A DNA stretch of 48,442 bases from Candidatus Eiseniibacteriota bacterium (GCA_025360715.1 JANYBS010000001.1:1-48442), one strand, 5' to 3'; shown: positions 16,738-25,465, numbered from the stretch's first letter. Notes: a model not told the origin generated them from the sequence alone. Numbers and translations: made by a program.

Positions 16738-17508
16738 ATGCCCGCCGCTCATGCCCCCCACACGTTCGACCCCTCCGCCTCGAGTATCGCCCGGATCGAT
16801 CCCGCCCAGGTCGCGGTGATCGTTCCTGCCTGGAACGAGCGCGGGAAGATCGGCGAGGTCGTCCGCAAGGTCCCGCGCCGCTGGGCCAGCGCCGTCATCG
16901 TGGTCGACGACCACTCCAGTGATGGCACGGAAGCCGAGGCCCGGGAGGCCGGCGCCGAGGTCGTGATCCGCCACGAGGTCAACCAGGGCGTCGGCGCCGG
17001 CATCCGCACCGGGCTGCTCGAGGCCAAGCGCCGCGGCTTCACGTACGCGGCGATCCTCTCGGGTGACGACCAGCACGAACCCGACGAACTACCCCGGATC
17101 CTGGCGCCGCTCTTCGAAGGGCGCGCCGATATGGTCCAGGGCAGCCGCTGGCTTGCCGGGGGCGCGACGCCGGGCATCCCCACCGAGCGCCGCTGGCTCA
17201 CGCAGCTCTACCCGCTGCTCTTTCGCTTGGCCAGCGGTTTCCCGGTGACCGACGGCACGAACGGCATGCGCGCATTCCGGCTGGCGATATTGGATGACCC
17301 GCGCATCCGCTTGGAGCAGGCGTGGCTCGATCGCTACGAATTGGAGCCCTATCTGTTGTTCCAGACCGTCCGCTGCCGATACCGGCTGGAAGAAGCCCCG
17401 GTCACCGTGCGGTATCATGCCCGGGGCACCACCAAGATGAAGCTCGTGCGCGACGGTTGGCGGATCCTGAGTCCGCTCGTGCACCTGCGGCTCGGCCTGC
17501 GCCAGTAG
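16738..17508 (+). CDS. GT2 glycosyltransferase, polyprenyl-phosphate sugar synthase-like
   Basis: This 256-residue protein has VAVIVPAWNERGKIGEV, then AVIVVDDHSSDGTEAEA, and the acidic ILSGDDQHEPDEL motif of GT-A enzymes. GTNGMRAFR and a closing TTKMKLVRDGWRI segment are typical of the soluble DPM1-like family. It would transfer a hexose from a nucleotide donor to a polyprenyl phosphate or a lipid-linked intermediate. The first 20 residues are an extra low-complexity N-terminus, and the ATG at 16738 is the only early start. It opens the rightward exopolysaccharide operon; the epimerase starts 43 bp downstream. A conventional ribosome site is not evident before the ATG. Confidence 0.9.
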   Translation: MPAAHAPHTFDPSASSIARIDPAQVAVIVPAWNERGKIGEVVRKVPRRWASAVIVVDDHSSDGTEAEAREAGAEVVIRHEVNQGVGAGIRTGLLEAKRRGFTYAAILSGDDQHEPDELPRILAPLFEGRADMVQGSRWLAGGATPGIPTERRWLTQLYPLLFRLASGFPVTDGTNGMRAFRLAILDDPRIRLEQAWLDRYELEPYLLFQTVRCRYRLEEAPVTVRYHARGTTKMKLVRDGWRILSPLVHLRLGLRQ

Positions 17509-17551
17509 CGCGCGCGTTCACCTCATCCCCGCGTTCTTTCGGAGACCTCAC

Positions 17552-18529
17552 GTGATCCAGCTGGAAGGCTCCCGCGTCCTCGTCACTGGCGGCGCCGGTT
17601 TCGTCGGCAGCAACCTCGTGAAGCGGCTGCTCGCGGAAGGCGCGCGTGTGACCGTGCTCGACGACCTGTTCACCGGCCGGCTCGAGAACCTGCCAGCGGC
17701 CGGCTTCGATTTCGTCGAGGGTTCGGTCTGCGACGCCGCGCTCGTCACCAAGGTCGTGGCGGCGAACGACGTGATCTTCCACGCCGCCGCGCGCAACATC
17801 GTGGTCTCGACGCGCAATCCGCGCGAGGACTTCGAGACCAACATCGGCGGCACGCTCAACGTGCTCATGGCGGCGCGCGAAGCCAAGGTGCAGCGCGTGC
17901 TCTATACGTCGTCGACCAGCGTGTACGGCAATCCGCGCTACATGCCCATCAATGAGGACGACCAACTCTCGCTGCTCACGCCCTACGCCGTCTCCAAGTT
18001 GGGCGGCGAGAACTATTGCATGGCGTTCTACGAGAGCTACGGCCTGCCCACGACCGCGGTGCGCTATTCCAATGTGTACGGTCCGGGGCAGGATCCCGCG
18101 AATCCCTACTGCGGCGTGATCGGCAAGTTCATCGAGTCGCTTTTCGAGGGCCGCCCGCCCGTGATCCACGGCGACGGTAACCAGACGCGCGATTTCACCT
18201 ATGTCGATGACGCCGTGGCCGCGACCGTGATGGCGGCCACCAGCGACCGCGCCTTGGGCGAAGTGTTCAACGTGGGCACCGGTGTCGAGACGCGCGTCAA
18301 CGAACTGGCGGCGATCCTCATCAAGGTGACCGGCGTCGACGTGCAGCCGGCCCACAGCGACCGGCGCGACATCGACAACATCCGCCGCCGCGTGGTGAAT
18401 ATCGAGAAGGCGCGCCGCGCGCTGCGCTGGGTGCCCGAGGTGACGCTCGAGAAGGGCCTGCAGCGCACGGTCGAGTGGCAGCGCGAGAAGCCCAGCCGCC
18501 GGGCCGCCGGACCCCAAGCGAAAGTCTAG
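17552..18529 (+). CDS. NAD-dependent nucleotide-sugar epimerase/dehydratase (extended SDR)
   Basis: The 325-residue protein starts with the Rossmann motif VLVTGGAGFVGSNLVKRLL. The catalytic triad is present as TSSTSVYG with YAVSK (Tyr-x-x-x-Lys). The length is typical of GalE/WbpP/UDP-xylose-synthase-type enzymes. It converts one nucleotide sugar into another for the polysaccharide; whether it acts on UDP-glucose, UDP-GlcNAc or a uronate cannot be decided here. The start is a GTG at 17552, with GGAG about 9 bases upstream. The gene ends 5 bp before the MBOAT start, so the two are probably co-translated. Confidence 0.92.
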   Translation: MIQLEGSRVLVTGGAGFVGSNLVKRLLAEGARVTVLDDLFTGRLENLPAAGFDFVEGSVCDAALVTKVVAANDVIFHAAARNIVVSTRNPREDFETNIGGTLNVLMAAREAKVQRVLYTSSTSVYGNPRYMPINEDDQLSLLTPYAVSKLGGENYCMAFYESYGLPTTAVRYSNVYGPGQDPANPYCGVIGKFIESLFEGRPPVIHGDGNQTRDFTYVDDAVAATVMAATSDRALGEVFNVGTGVETRVNELAAILIKVTGVDVQPAHSDRRDIDNIRRRVVNIEKARRALRWVPEVTLEKGLQRTVEWQREKPSRRAAGPQAKV

Positions 18530-18534
18530 GTCCG

Positions 18535-19956
18535 TTGACCTTCGTCAGCCTCACGTTCCTTGTCTTCATCGCGGTGCTGTACCCCACGTACCGCGTGCTC
18601 CCGCACCGCTGGCAGAATCATCTGCTGCTTGCGGGCAGCCTGGTCTTCTATGGCTGGTGGGACTGGCGCTTTCTCATCCTGCTGATCTTCACGTCGACGC
18701 TCGACTGGTGGGTGGGGCTCAAGCTCGACGCGAGCTCCAACGAGCCGCTGCGCAAGCGTTGGCTGGTGATGAGCATGACGGCGAACCTGGGTGTGCTCGG
18801 GTTCTTCAAATACTTCAACTTCTTCGCCGGTTCGTGCGCGTCGCTGTTTTCGCTTTTCGGCATGCATGCAAGCTGGACCACGCTGCACATCATCCTGCCC
18901 ATCGGCATCTCTTTTTACACATTCCAATCGATGAGCTACACGATCGACGTGTACCGCCGCCAACTGCCTGCATGCAAGCCGTACCTGGACTTCCTCACGT
19001 TCGTGTCGTTCTTCCCCCAGTTGGTCGCCGGACCCATCAACCGCGCGGTCGACCTGGTGCCTCAGGTGCAGCGCCCGCGCGTGGTCACGAGCGACACCTT
19101 CACACGCGGCATGTTCCTGATCCTGCTGGGGCTATTCAAGAAGATCACCGTCTCCGACGGTGTGGCCGTGAGTGTGGACGCGATCTATCACCGTTCCCAC
19201 GGCGTCTCAGGCCCCGACGTGGTCACGGCCACCTGGCTCTTCTGGGCGCAGATCTATGGCGATTTCGCCGGTTATAGCGATATCGCGCGCGGCCTGGCCA
19301 AGATCATGGGCTTCGATCTCATGACCAATTTCCGCCAGCCGTTCTTCGCCACCGACCCGAGCGACTTCTGGCAGCGCTGGCATATCAGCCTCTCGAGCTG
19401 GCTGCGCGACTACCTGTACATCCCGCTCGGCGGCAACCGTGGCGGTCCGCGTTCCACCTACCAGAACCTGATGACAACCATGCTGCTGGGCGGGCTGTGG
19501 CACGGCGCCGCGTGGAACTACGTGCTCTGGGGTTTCTACCAGGGCCTCATCCTGTGTGCGCACCGGATGTGGGTGGGCTTGCGCATCGGCTTGGGCGGCA
19601 TCCCGCTTCTGGTGCGGCGCGCGGGCGTGGCACTTCAGATCTTCCTCTTCTTCCAGGTCGTCAGCTACGGCTGGTTACTCTTCCGCGCGCGCTCGTTCGG
19701 GCAGATCGCGGACTACACGCGCGCCCTCGCGCATCCGTTCGGACCCGTGACCGTGCCCTCGCCGTCGCTCTCGGCGCTCGCGGGTCTTGGCGCGCTCGCG
19801 CTCTACGAGGGCGCGCAACTGCTCTCGGGCGGCGACGCGCGCTTCTATCGCCGCTGGCCCGCGCCGGCGCGCGGTGTGCTGTATGCCACGCTCACCGTGC
19901 TGCTGTTCATGGGGCTGTCGAACCCGCCCTCGCAGTTCATCTACTTCCAATTCTGA
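18535..19956 (+). CDS. MBOAT-family O-acyltransferase, AlgI-like
   Basis: This protein of about 473 residues has many membrane helices. It contains the MBOAT signatures DPSDFWQRWHISLSSWLRDY (His283) and GLWHGAAWNYVLWG (His323). The second corresponds to the catalytic His of AlgI, which passes acetyl groups across the inner membrane for O-acetylation of alginate and related polymers. I chose the TTG at 18535 because it comes just after the epimerase stop and the protein then begins with its first membrane helix; upstream in-frame sequence lies inside the epimerase gene. The following gene overlaps the stop (TGATG) and encodes an SGNH-like partner, the usual pairing for this export-and-transfer system. 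Confidence 0.92.
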   Translation: MTFVSLTFLVFIAVLYPTYRVLPHRWQNHLLLAGSLVFYGWWDWRFLILLIFTSTLDWWVGLKLDASSNEPLRKRWLVMSMTANLGVLGFFKYFNFFAGSCASLFSLFGMHASWTTLHIILPIGISFYTFQSMSYTIDVYRRQLPACKPYLDFLTFVSFFPQLVAGPINRAVDLVPQVQRPRVVTSDTFTRGMFLILLGLFKKITVSDGVAVSVDAIYHRSHGVSGPDVVTATWLFWAQIYGDFAGYSDIARGLAKIMGFDLMTNFRQPFFATDPSDFWQRWHISLSSWLRDYLYIPLGGNRGGPRSTYQNLMTTMLLGGLWHGAAWNYVLWGFYQGLILCAHRMWVGLRIGLGGIPLLVRRAGVALQIFLFFQVVSYGWLLFRARSFGQIADYTRALAHPFGPVTVPSPSLSALAGLGALALYEGAQLLSGGDARFYRRWPAPARGVLYATLTVLLFMGLSNPPSQFIYFQF

Positions 19957-21077
19957 TGACCACGCCCGCCGCCCATAGGCCCCGCCACCACGACGCGCTC
20001 TTCACGGCGCTCGCGTGCGTGTGCGCGCTCGCGGTGCTCGATGTGGCGATCGGCCTGATCGCGCGCATGCCCGGCGATGCGCGCAAGCCGCCATCGGCGC
20101 TCGCGATGTACTTCGATTTCGGCAGTTCGCTCGAGGGCAAGCTGCGGCGTCTGGCCGGGCCTGCGGACTCGCTCGCCGCGCCGGTCGCGCATGCGGGCTG
20201 GCTCGATCCGGCCACATGGCCGCCGCCACAGCCGGTGCCAGCAGGCAAGCGCTCGATCGCCGTGTACGGGCAGTCGTTCACCTACGCGATCATGGACACG
20301 CTGGCGGCGCACGACACGAGCGTGGTGTTGCGGCCGCTCGGCGGGCCGTCGGCGCCGCCGTCGCATCTGTATGCGCTCTGGCGCGTGGACCGCCGCCGCA
20401 CGCACGCCGATATCTGCGTGTTCGGCCTGCTCGCCTCGAGCGTGCGCGGCATGGCTTCGGCGACCGCAGCGACGTGGGAGTTCGAGAGCCCGTATCCGTA
20501 CACCTATCCGCACTGGCGGCTGGCAGGGGATTCGCTCAGCGCTGCGTGGCCGAGCGTGACCTCGCTCGCCGCGTTGCGCGCCACGCTCGCGGATCCCGCG
20601 AGGCTCGCGGCGTGGGAGCACGAACTCGCGCGCGAGGACGATGGCTACGAGCCGCTTCTGTTCCGCGGCGGCCTGAGCGATCGCTCAGTGCTGGTGCGGC
20701 TCTTGCGCCGCGCCTGGGCACAGCGCCAGATGCGTGAGCGGCTCGCGCGGTTGCACGGCGCTGCGGGCTTCGCGAGCGGGGCCGAAGCGATGCGAGTGCT
20801 GCCGGTCATGCTGGCGGACTTCGCCCGCGGGGTGCGTGCCGACGCAGGAGTGCCGGTCGTGCTGCTGCTGCAGGACCAAGGCTACGACGATCATCTGGTC
20901 CGCGTCCTGGGTCCGGCGCTGCGGGCGGCGGGCGTGCCATTCGTGAGCACGGACGCGATCGCGCCGGCGAGCGTGGCCGCTAACTTCATGCCCGATGGGC
21001 ACTTCATCGGCCCCGTGAACCGGCGGCTGGCGGCTGTCGTGGATTCGCTGCTCGGCAGCGGGCCGGCCGGGCATTGA
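19956..21077 (+). CDS. SGNH-like acetyl-transfer partner of the MBOAT protein (AlgJ/AlgX-like role)
   Basis: The 373-residue protein has one N-terminal membrane helix at about residues 15-35, so it is probably anchored with its domain in the periplasm. The block resembling the SGNH nucleophile motif is VYGQSFT (Ser107), where the usual GDS is replaced by GQS. A DGH pair (Asp347, His349) near the end can complete the catalytic triad, as in SGNH hydrolases. Its ATG overlaps the MBOAT stop (TGATG). An AlgI-like MBOAT followed by an SGNH protein is a recognised polysaccharide O-acetylation module. Sequence identity to AlgJ/AlgX is not obvious by eye, so the family call rests on motif order and context. 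Confidence 0.75.
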   Translation: MTTPAAHRPRHHDALFTALACVCALAVLDVAIGLIARMPGDARKPPSALAMYFDFGSSLEGKLRRLAGPADSLAAPVAHAGWLDPATWPPPQPVPAGKRSIAVYGQSFTYAIMDTLAAHDTSVVLRPLGGPSAPPSHLYALWRVDRRRTHADICVFGLLASSVRGMASATAATWEFESPYPYTYPHWRLAGDSLSAAWPSVTSLAALRATLADPARLAAWEHELAREDDGYEPLLFRGGLSDRSVLVRLLRRAWAQRQMRERLARLHGAAGFASGAEAMRVLPVMLADFARGVRADAGVPVVLLLQDQGYDDHLVRVLGPALRAAGVPFVSTDAIAPASVAANFMPDGHFIGPVNRRLAAVVDSLLGSGPAGH

Positions 21078-21518
21078 GCCGATCATGCCGGCGTCATTCC
21101 GGCGACCCCAAGCGGACGGCGGCACGGCCGATGCATGCGCGTTACGGCCCGGAAACCCTTGTCCAGAAACGACAAGACCCCGAATTTGGTCATTGAATCT
21201 GCTGTCACGTCCTTGCTAACCTTGCCTCATGGCTGTACCGCGTCAGTGAACAAACGGAGGAGACGCCGCGATCCCTTGTGAACTGGGTTTGTACACTGTA
21301 GGACGAGCCAGAACCTCGGCCGCCACGTCAGCGGCCGGAGCTCCGGAGAGATCCGGGAAACGCATCCATGGATCAGCATCTTGGTTTTCCCCCAGTCGCT
21401 CGTACTCGGTCGATCCAGTCCGCGCCTGAACGGATGATGCGGATGACTCGAGTGGTGTGAAGCCGTGGGGCAGGGCATACCCCAACGGCTTTTTGTATAC
21501 GGGTGACGACAACTGAGA
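21078..21518 (+). promoter_or_regulatory. 441-bp non-coding leader before the sugar-transferase gene
   Basis: No credible gene lies here on either strand. The stretch is less GC-rich than the genes around it and contains several inverted repeats: CGGCCGC/GCGGCCG with a 7-base loop (21317-21337), the palindrome CCGGAGCTCCGG (21335-21346), and ATCCATGGAT (21364-21373). It ends in an intrinsic terminator at 21460-21494, only 24 bases before the next ATG. A weak sigma70-like pair TTGAAT/TAACCT is at 21193-21222. The layout suggests a transcribed leader that controls read-through into the exopolysaccharide genes. I could not match it to a known riboswitch class. Confidence 0.5.
21460..21494 (+). 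terminator. Intrinsic terminator/attenuator hairpin
   Basis: AAGCCGTGGGG (21460-21470) pairs with CCCC (21480-21483) and ACGGCTT (21485-21491), with a single bulged A at 21484 and a 9-base loop. A run of five T residues follows at 21490-21494. This is the most convincing intrinsic terminator in the window. It stands about 380 bp after the previous gene and 24 bp before the sugar-transferase start, which fits attenuation better than simple operon termination. Confidence 0.75.
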
Positions 21519-22490
21519 ATGGCACCGATGGAACCCGATATCCTCTCGTCCGCAGGAGAAGCCACGGCCAACAGACCGGATTGGTCGGCTTCGGTGGAAC
21601 ATCCGGACAGGGACACCTCTGTGGAAGCCTCGACTCCGACCGGAAGCACCCGGCCGACGCCGCTACAAGCGTCCGCCGCGACCGCTTGGCCGCGACCCGC
21701 TGCGCCCACTGGGCACAATGGGACGAATGGCGCGAACGGTCATCACGCGCCGAATGGCCATGGTTATTCCAATGGCCACGCCCGTCCTCACGTCGCGCGA
21801 GCGAACTATATGAATGGCGTCCGGACCTTGTCGGCACCCGCCTCGGTCACTTCGGCGGTGCCGTTCGAGACGCCGGTGCCCACGGGCGCCTACCTTCGAT
21901 TCGGCAAGCGCGCGCTCGACCTGGTCGGCGCGTTCCTGGCACTCGTGCTCATGTCGCCGGTGATGGGGATTCTCGCGATACTCATCAAGCTCGAGTCGCG
22001 CGGCCCCGTGTTCTACCGCTCCACGCGCATCGGCAAGGGCGGCCGTGCGTTCACGTTCTACAAGCTGCGATCCATGGTGAAGGACGCCGATCGCCGCCGG
22101 GAGCAGATGCAGCACATGAACGAGGCCGATGGCCCGGTGTTCAAGATCGCGCGCGATCCCCGCGTGACGCGCATCGGCAAGTTCATCCGCACCACCAGCC
22201 TCGACGAGATCCCGCAGTTCTACAACGTCCTCATCGGTGACATGAGCCTCGTCGGGCCGCGCCCGCCGATCCCCGAGGAGGTCGCGCAGTACGAGCCTTG
22301 GCAGCTGCGGCGACTCGATGTGCGCCCCGGCATCACTTGCCTATGGCAGATCAGCGGCAGGAGCCGCATCGGCTTCCAGGAGTGGATGCGACTCGACCTC
22401 GAGTACATCCGTCACCAATCCCTTGCGCTCGACGTGAAGATCCTGCTGCGCACCTTGCCTGCGGTCCTCTCGCGCGAAGGCGCCTACTGA
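21519..22490 (+). CDS. Polyprenyl-phosphate sugar phosphotransferase (WcaJ/WbaP C-terminal type)
   Basis: The 323-residue protein primes repeat-unit synthesis by transferring a sugar-1-phosphate to undecaprenyl phosphate. One hydrophobic segment (ALDLVGAFLALVLMSPV) at about residues 132-155 is the membrane-embedded helix. The catalytic region has FYKLRSMVKDAD, then DEIPQFYNVLIGDMSLVGPRP. The chain ends with the family's WQISGRSRIGFQEWMRLDL segment. Unusually, about 115 residues precede the enzyme domain and look disordered, with repeated Asn-Gly and Asn-Gly-His units (roughly residues 67-86) instead of the CoA-binding-like domain and four helices of full-length WcaJ. A second in-frame ATG lies 9 bases downstream. 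It is the first gene after the attenuator. Confidence 0.93.
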   Translation: MAPMEPDILSSAGEATANRPDWSASVEHPDRDTSVEASTPTGSTRPTPLQASAATAWPRPAAPTGHNGTNGANGHHAPNGHGYSNGHARPHVARANYMNGVRTLSAPASVTSAVPFETPVPTGAYLRFGKRALDLVGAFLALVLMSPVMGILAILIKLESRGPVFYRSTRIGKGGRAFTFYKLRSMVKDADRRREQMQHMNEADGPVFKIARDPRVTRIGKFIRTTSLDEIPQFYNVLIGDMSLVGPRPPIPEEVAQYEPWQLRRLDVRPGITCLWQISGRSRIGFQEWMRLDLEYIRHQSLALDVKILLRTLPAVLSREGAY

Positions 22491-22568
22491 ACGGGAGCGG
22501 TCACGGCCCATCCAGCGACTCTCCGTACGGCCACTGATCCTCATCCCGACTCGTCCGCTCCGGCCCAC

Positions 22569-24098
22569 ATGCGCATCGTCTTCGCTGCCACACTCGTGGC
22601 GGCGGTCCTGCGCCTGTTCCGCCTCGGGCACCAGAGCCTGTGGATCGACGAGATCTTCACGTGGCTCGCCGCCGGACCCGGCGGCCGCTTCGGCGTATCC
22701 GACCTGCTCGAGAACGTGCACGGTGCGCTCTACGGCTACGCGCTGCATCTCTGGATGGGCGTCGCCGGCCAGAGCGAATGGGCGTTGCGTTTTCCGAGCG
22801 CGCTCGCGGGCGTGCTCACGGTGCCGGCCATGGCGTGGCTCGCCAAGCGCTGGCTGGGCCGCGACGCCGTCGCACCTGCCGCGTGGCTGGCGGCCGGCTC
22901 TCCGTTCCTGGTCTGGTACGCGCAGGAGACCCGCGGCTACGCGTGGCTCATGCTCTTCACCACTCTGAGCGCTGCCGCACTGCTCGAACTCCAGCGCCGC
23001 TGTGACGCGCGCGGCGTGGTGCGCTACGTGGCGCTCACGGCCATGGCGGCGGGCTCGAACCTGTCGATCGCTCTCATCGCGCCGCTGCACCTGCGCTGGT
23101 GGCTCGCGGGTGATACGGGCACCCGCCGCGCGCGGCTGATCGCCTTGGCGGTGGTGACGGGCGGGCTCATGCTTGCCGCTGCCCCGTGGATGCCGCAGAT
23201 CGCCAGCACCTGGGACTGGAGCCGCTTACAGCCCAACCACACGGCCGCGGCCACCGAGACGCCGCTGAGGGGCCAGACGACCAACCACATCGCCGCGGCG
23301 CCCTTCGCTCTGCACGCGTTCGCCGTCGGCTACACGCTCGGGCCTTCGCTGCGGGAGCTGCGCCAGCATGCGGGGATGGCGCCGCTGCGGCGCCATGCGG
23401 GCGAACTGCTCGTGACCGCTCTGGTCTTTGGCCTGCTCGGGATCCGGGGCCTGCTCGCACTGGCGAGACGCGGCCGGCTGGCCGATACCCTTTTGTGGCT
23501 CATCGCGCCTGGTGTGGTGGTGAGTTACTTTGCGTCGCAGAACTTCAAGGTCTTCCATCCCCGCTATCTCACCGTCTCGCTGCCCTGCTTCCTGCTCGTG
23601 CTCGCGGCTGCTTTCGCCGACCTGCGCGGACGGGCACGGGTGCTGCTGGCCGTCGCGGTCGCCGGGCTCTGGTCGGTCTCGCTGTACCAGCACTACTTCG
23701 ACCCCGCTTACGCGCGCGAGGACTACCGTGGCGCCTTGGCGGCCGTGCGTGCGCACCTCGCGCCCGGGGAGCAGGTGCTGGCGGTCGGCTCCGAGGAACC
23801 GGTGTACTGGTATGCCAAGGGGCTGCCGCAGGTCGGGCGCCTGTGGCTGGGCTACGTGAGCCAGCCCGGACGCATGGAAGCCAAGCTGGACGAAGCGCTC
23901 GCGAAGGCGGACGGGACGTGGATCGTGCTCAGCCGGTCCGAGGATCTGGATCCGTCCGATGCGTTCGTGAAGTATCTCAAGCAGAAGTACCCACATGCCT
24001 GGCGTTGGAGCGGGCCCGGCGTTCGGGTGTGGCACTTGGAAGACACACGCGGCGCGGCGCAAGCCACGCTTGGAGCATCTACTCAAGAACATCAGTAG
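22569..24098 (+). CDS. GT39/PMT_2-type membrane glycosyltransferase
   Basis: This 509-residue protein begins with a membrane helix followed by RLFRLGHQSLWIDEIFTW. That S-L-W-x-D-E motif in the first periplasmic loop is typical of PMT_2/ArnT-like GT-C enzymes and carries the probable catalytic acidic residues. Roughly ten hydrophobic segments follow, then a soluble domain of about 130 residues that includes a YAREDYRGALAAVRAHL segment. It would add a sugar from a polyprenyl-phosphate donor on the periplasmic side, perhaps as a side branch of the polymer. A 78-bp spacer separates it from the sugar transferase, with no terminator. The acceptor is unknown. Confidence 0.88.
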   Translation: MRIVFAATLVAAVLRLFRLGHQSLWIDEIFTWLAAGPGGRFGVSDLLENVHGALYGYALHLWMGVAGQSEWALRFPSALAGVLTVPAMAWLAKRWLGRDAVAPAAWLAAGSPFLVWYAQETRGYAWLMLFTTLSAAALLELQRRCDARGVVRYVALTAMAAGSNLSIALIAPLHLRWWLAGDTGTRRARLIALAVVTGGLMLAAAPWMPQIASTWDWSRLQPNHTAAATETPLRGQTTNHIAAAPFALHAFAVGYTLGPSLRELRQHAGMAPLRRHAGELLVTALVFGLLGIRGLLALARRGRLADTLLWLIAPGVVVSYFASQNFKVFHPRYLTVSLPCFLLVLAAAFADLRGRARVLLAVAVAGLWSVSLYQHYFDPAYAREDYRGALAAVRAHLAPGEQVLAVGSEEPVYWYAKGLPQVGRLWLGYVSQPGRMEAKLDEALAKADGTWIVLSRSEDLDPSDAFVKYLKQKYPHAWRWSGPGVRVWHLEDTRGAAQATLGASTQEHQ

Positions 24099-24148
24099 AC
24101 CGTGCGGTTCCCCCATCCGGAATGCCGCCGCCACGGAGGAAGGACGTC

Positions 24149-25465
24149 ATGCAGGTCGTCGTCGTCGGCTTGGGCTATGTGGGCTCGGTGTGCTCGGCGT
24201 GTCTCTCGAACCGCGGTCACTCCGTGGTCGGCGTGGACACGAGCGGTTTCAAGGTGGAGTGCATCCAGCGGGGGATGAGTCCGATCGTCGAGAAGGACCT
24301 GGGCGAGCTGATCGCCGCCGCGCGCGAGAAAGGCCTGCTGCGCGCGACGACGGACATCGCCAGTGCCATGCCTGGCGCGGATCTCGTGCTGGTCTGCGTG
24401 GGCACGCCGTCCGCTGAAGATGGCTCGCTCGACCTGGACCACGTGAAGCGCGCGTGCGCCGAGGTTGGCAAGGCGCTGCCGCACACGGGCAAGTTCACGA
24501 CCGTGGTCATGCGCAGCACGATGCTCCCCGGATCCGTGCTCGGTGAGCTGACGCCCGTGCTCGAAGCGGCCAGCGGCCTCAAGATGGGCGAGTCCTTCGG
24601 CGTCGCATACAACCCGGAGTTCTTGCGCGAGGGCACGGCGGTCGCCGATTTCTTCGGCGCCGACTACACGATCATCGGTGCCGGCAGTGAGCGCGCGGGC
24701 GAGTCGCTCAAAGCCATGTACGCAGGTGTGGGCGGCGAGCTCATGGTCACTTCGATCCCGTCGGCGGAGATGCTCAAGTACGTCAACAACTCGTTCCACG
24801 CGCTCAAGGTCGCCTTCGCCAACGAGGTCGGCCGCATCTGCAAGCGCGAGGGCATCGACTCGCACGAGGTCATGCGGCTCATGGTGCGCGACACGAAGCT
24901 CAACCTGTCGCCGTATTACCTGAGCCCAGGTTTCGCCTTTGGTGGCTCGTGTCTACCGAAAGACCTGCGCGCGATCCAGTCCCGTTCGCGCCAGCATGGG
25001 CTCGACCTGCCGGTGATCCAGAACATCGTGCGCTCGAACGAAGTGCATATCGAAGAGGCGATCCACCTGATCGAGCGCTTCAAGCACCGCCGTCTGGGCT
25101 TCCTGGGCCTGTCGTTCAAGGCCGGTACCGATGACCTGCGCGAGAGCCCGATCCTGCGCGTGATCGGCACCCTGGTGGGCAAGGGCTACCCCGTGCTGTT
25201 GCACGACCCGAACATCGACATGGAGCGCGTGCTCGGCGCGAACCGCCGTTTCGTCGAGGACGAGGTGCCGTACCTGACGGAGCGCCTGCGCGCGGACTTG
25301 GACGACGTGCTCGCGAACTCCGACGTGTTGATCGTCGGCAACCGCGCCGCGCAGTACCGCGACATCGGTCCGCGGCTCAAGGTGGGGCAGGTGCTGGTCG
25401 ACCTCGTCGCGGCGGTCGACCGCACGAGCGTGACCCATGGGGAATATCATGGGCTGGCTTGGTAG
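24149..25465 (+). CDS. algD: GDP-mannose 6-dehydrogenase (AlgD)
   Basis: The 438-residue protein oxidises GDP-mannose to GDP-mannuronate with NAD. The NAD-binding motif VVGLGYVGSVCSACLS is at the N-terminus and YNPEFLREGTAV sits mid-chain. The catalytic Cys268 lies in GFAFGGSCLPKDLRA, preceded by KLNLSPYY as in Pseudomonas AlgD. LGLSFKAGTDDLRESP in the C-terminal domain completes the family pattern. Length, the Cys268 position and these motifs favour AlgD over UDP-glucose dehydrogenase, though that enzyme shares the fold. The ATG at 24149 has a strong GGAGGAAGGA ribosome site. It overlaps the next glycosyltransferase by 29 bp. ManC, further down the operon, would supply its substrate. Confidence 0.9.
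   Translation: MQVVVVGLGYVGSVCSACLSNRGHSVVGVDTSGFKVECIQRGMSPIVEKDLGELIAAAREKGLLRATTDIASAMPGADLVLVCVGTPSAEDGSLDLDHVKRACAEVGKALPHTGKFTTVVMRSTMLPGSVLGELTPVLEAASGLKMGESFGVAYNPEFLREGTAVADFFGADYTIIGAGSERAGESLKAMYAGVGGELMVTSIPSAEMLKYVNNSFHALKVAFANEVGRICKREGIDSHEVMRLMVRDTKLNLSPYYLSPGFAFGGSCLPKDLRAIQSRSRQHGLDLPVIQNIVRSNEVHIEEAIHLIERFKHRRLGFLGLSFKAGTDDLRESPILRVIGTLVGKGYPVLLHDPNIDMERVLGANRRFVEDEVPYLTERLRADLDDVLANSDVLIVGNRAAQYRDIGPRLKVGQVLVDLVAAVDRTSVTHGEYHGLAW

Noticed and set aside
21202-21217. sigma54-like TGTCACG...TTGC sequence
   Set aside because: The first element has GT instead of the essential GG, and the spacing is one base too short, so it does not satisfy the -24/-12 rule.
21229-21249. Six-codon leader peptide (MAVPRQ) in the sugar-transferase leader
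   Set aside because: It has no ribosome site and no run of codons for one amino acid as in known attenuators.
21241-21460. c-di-GMP (GEMM) riboswitch in the leader
   Set aside because: The conserved GCAAACC and GGACGCAAAGCC segments and their spacing are not present.
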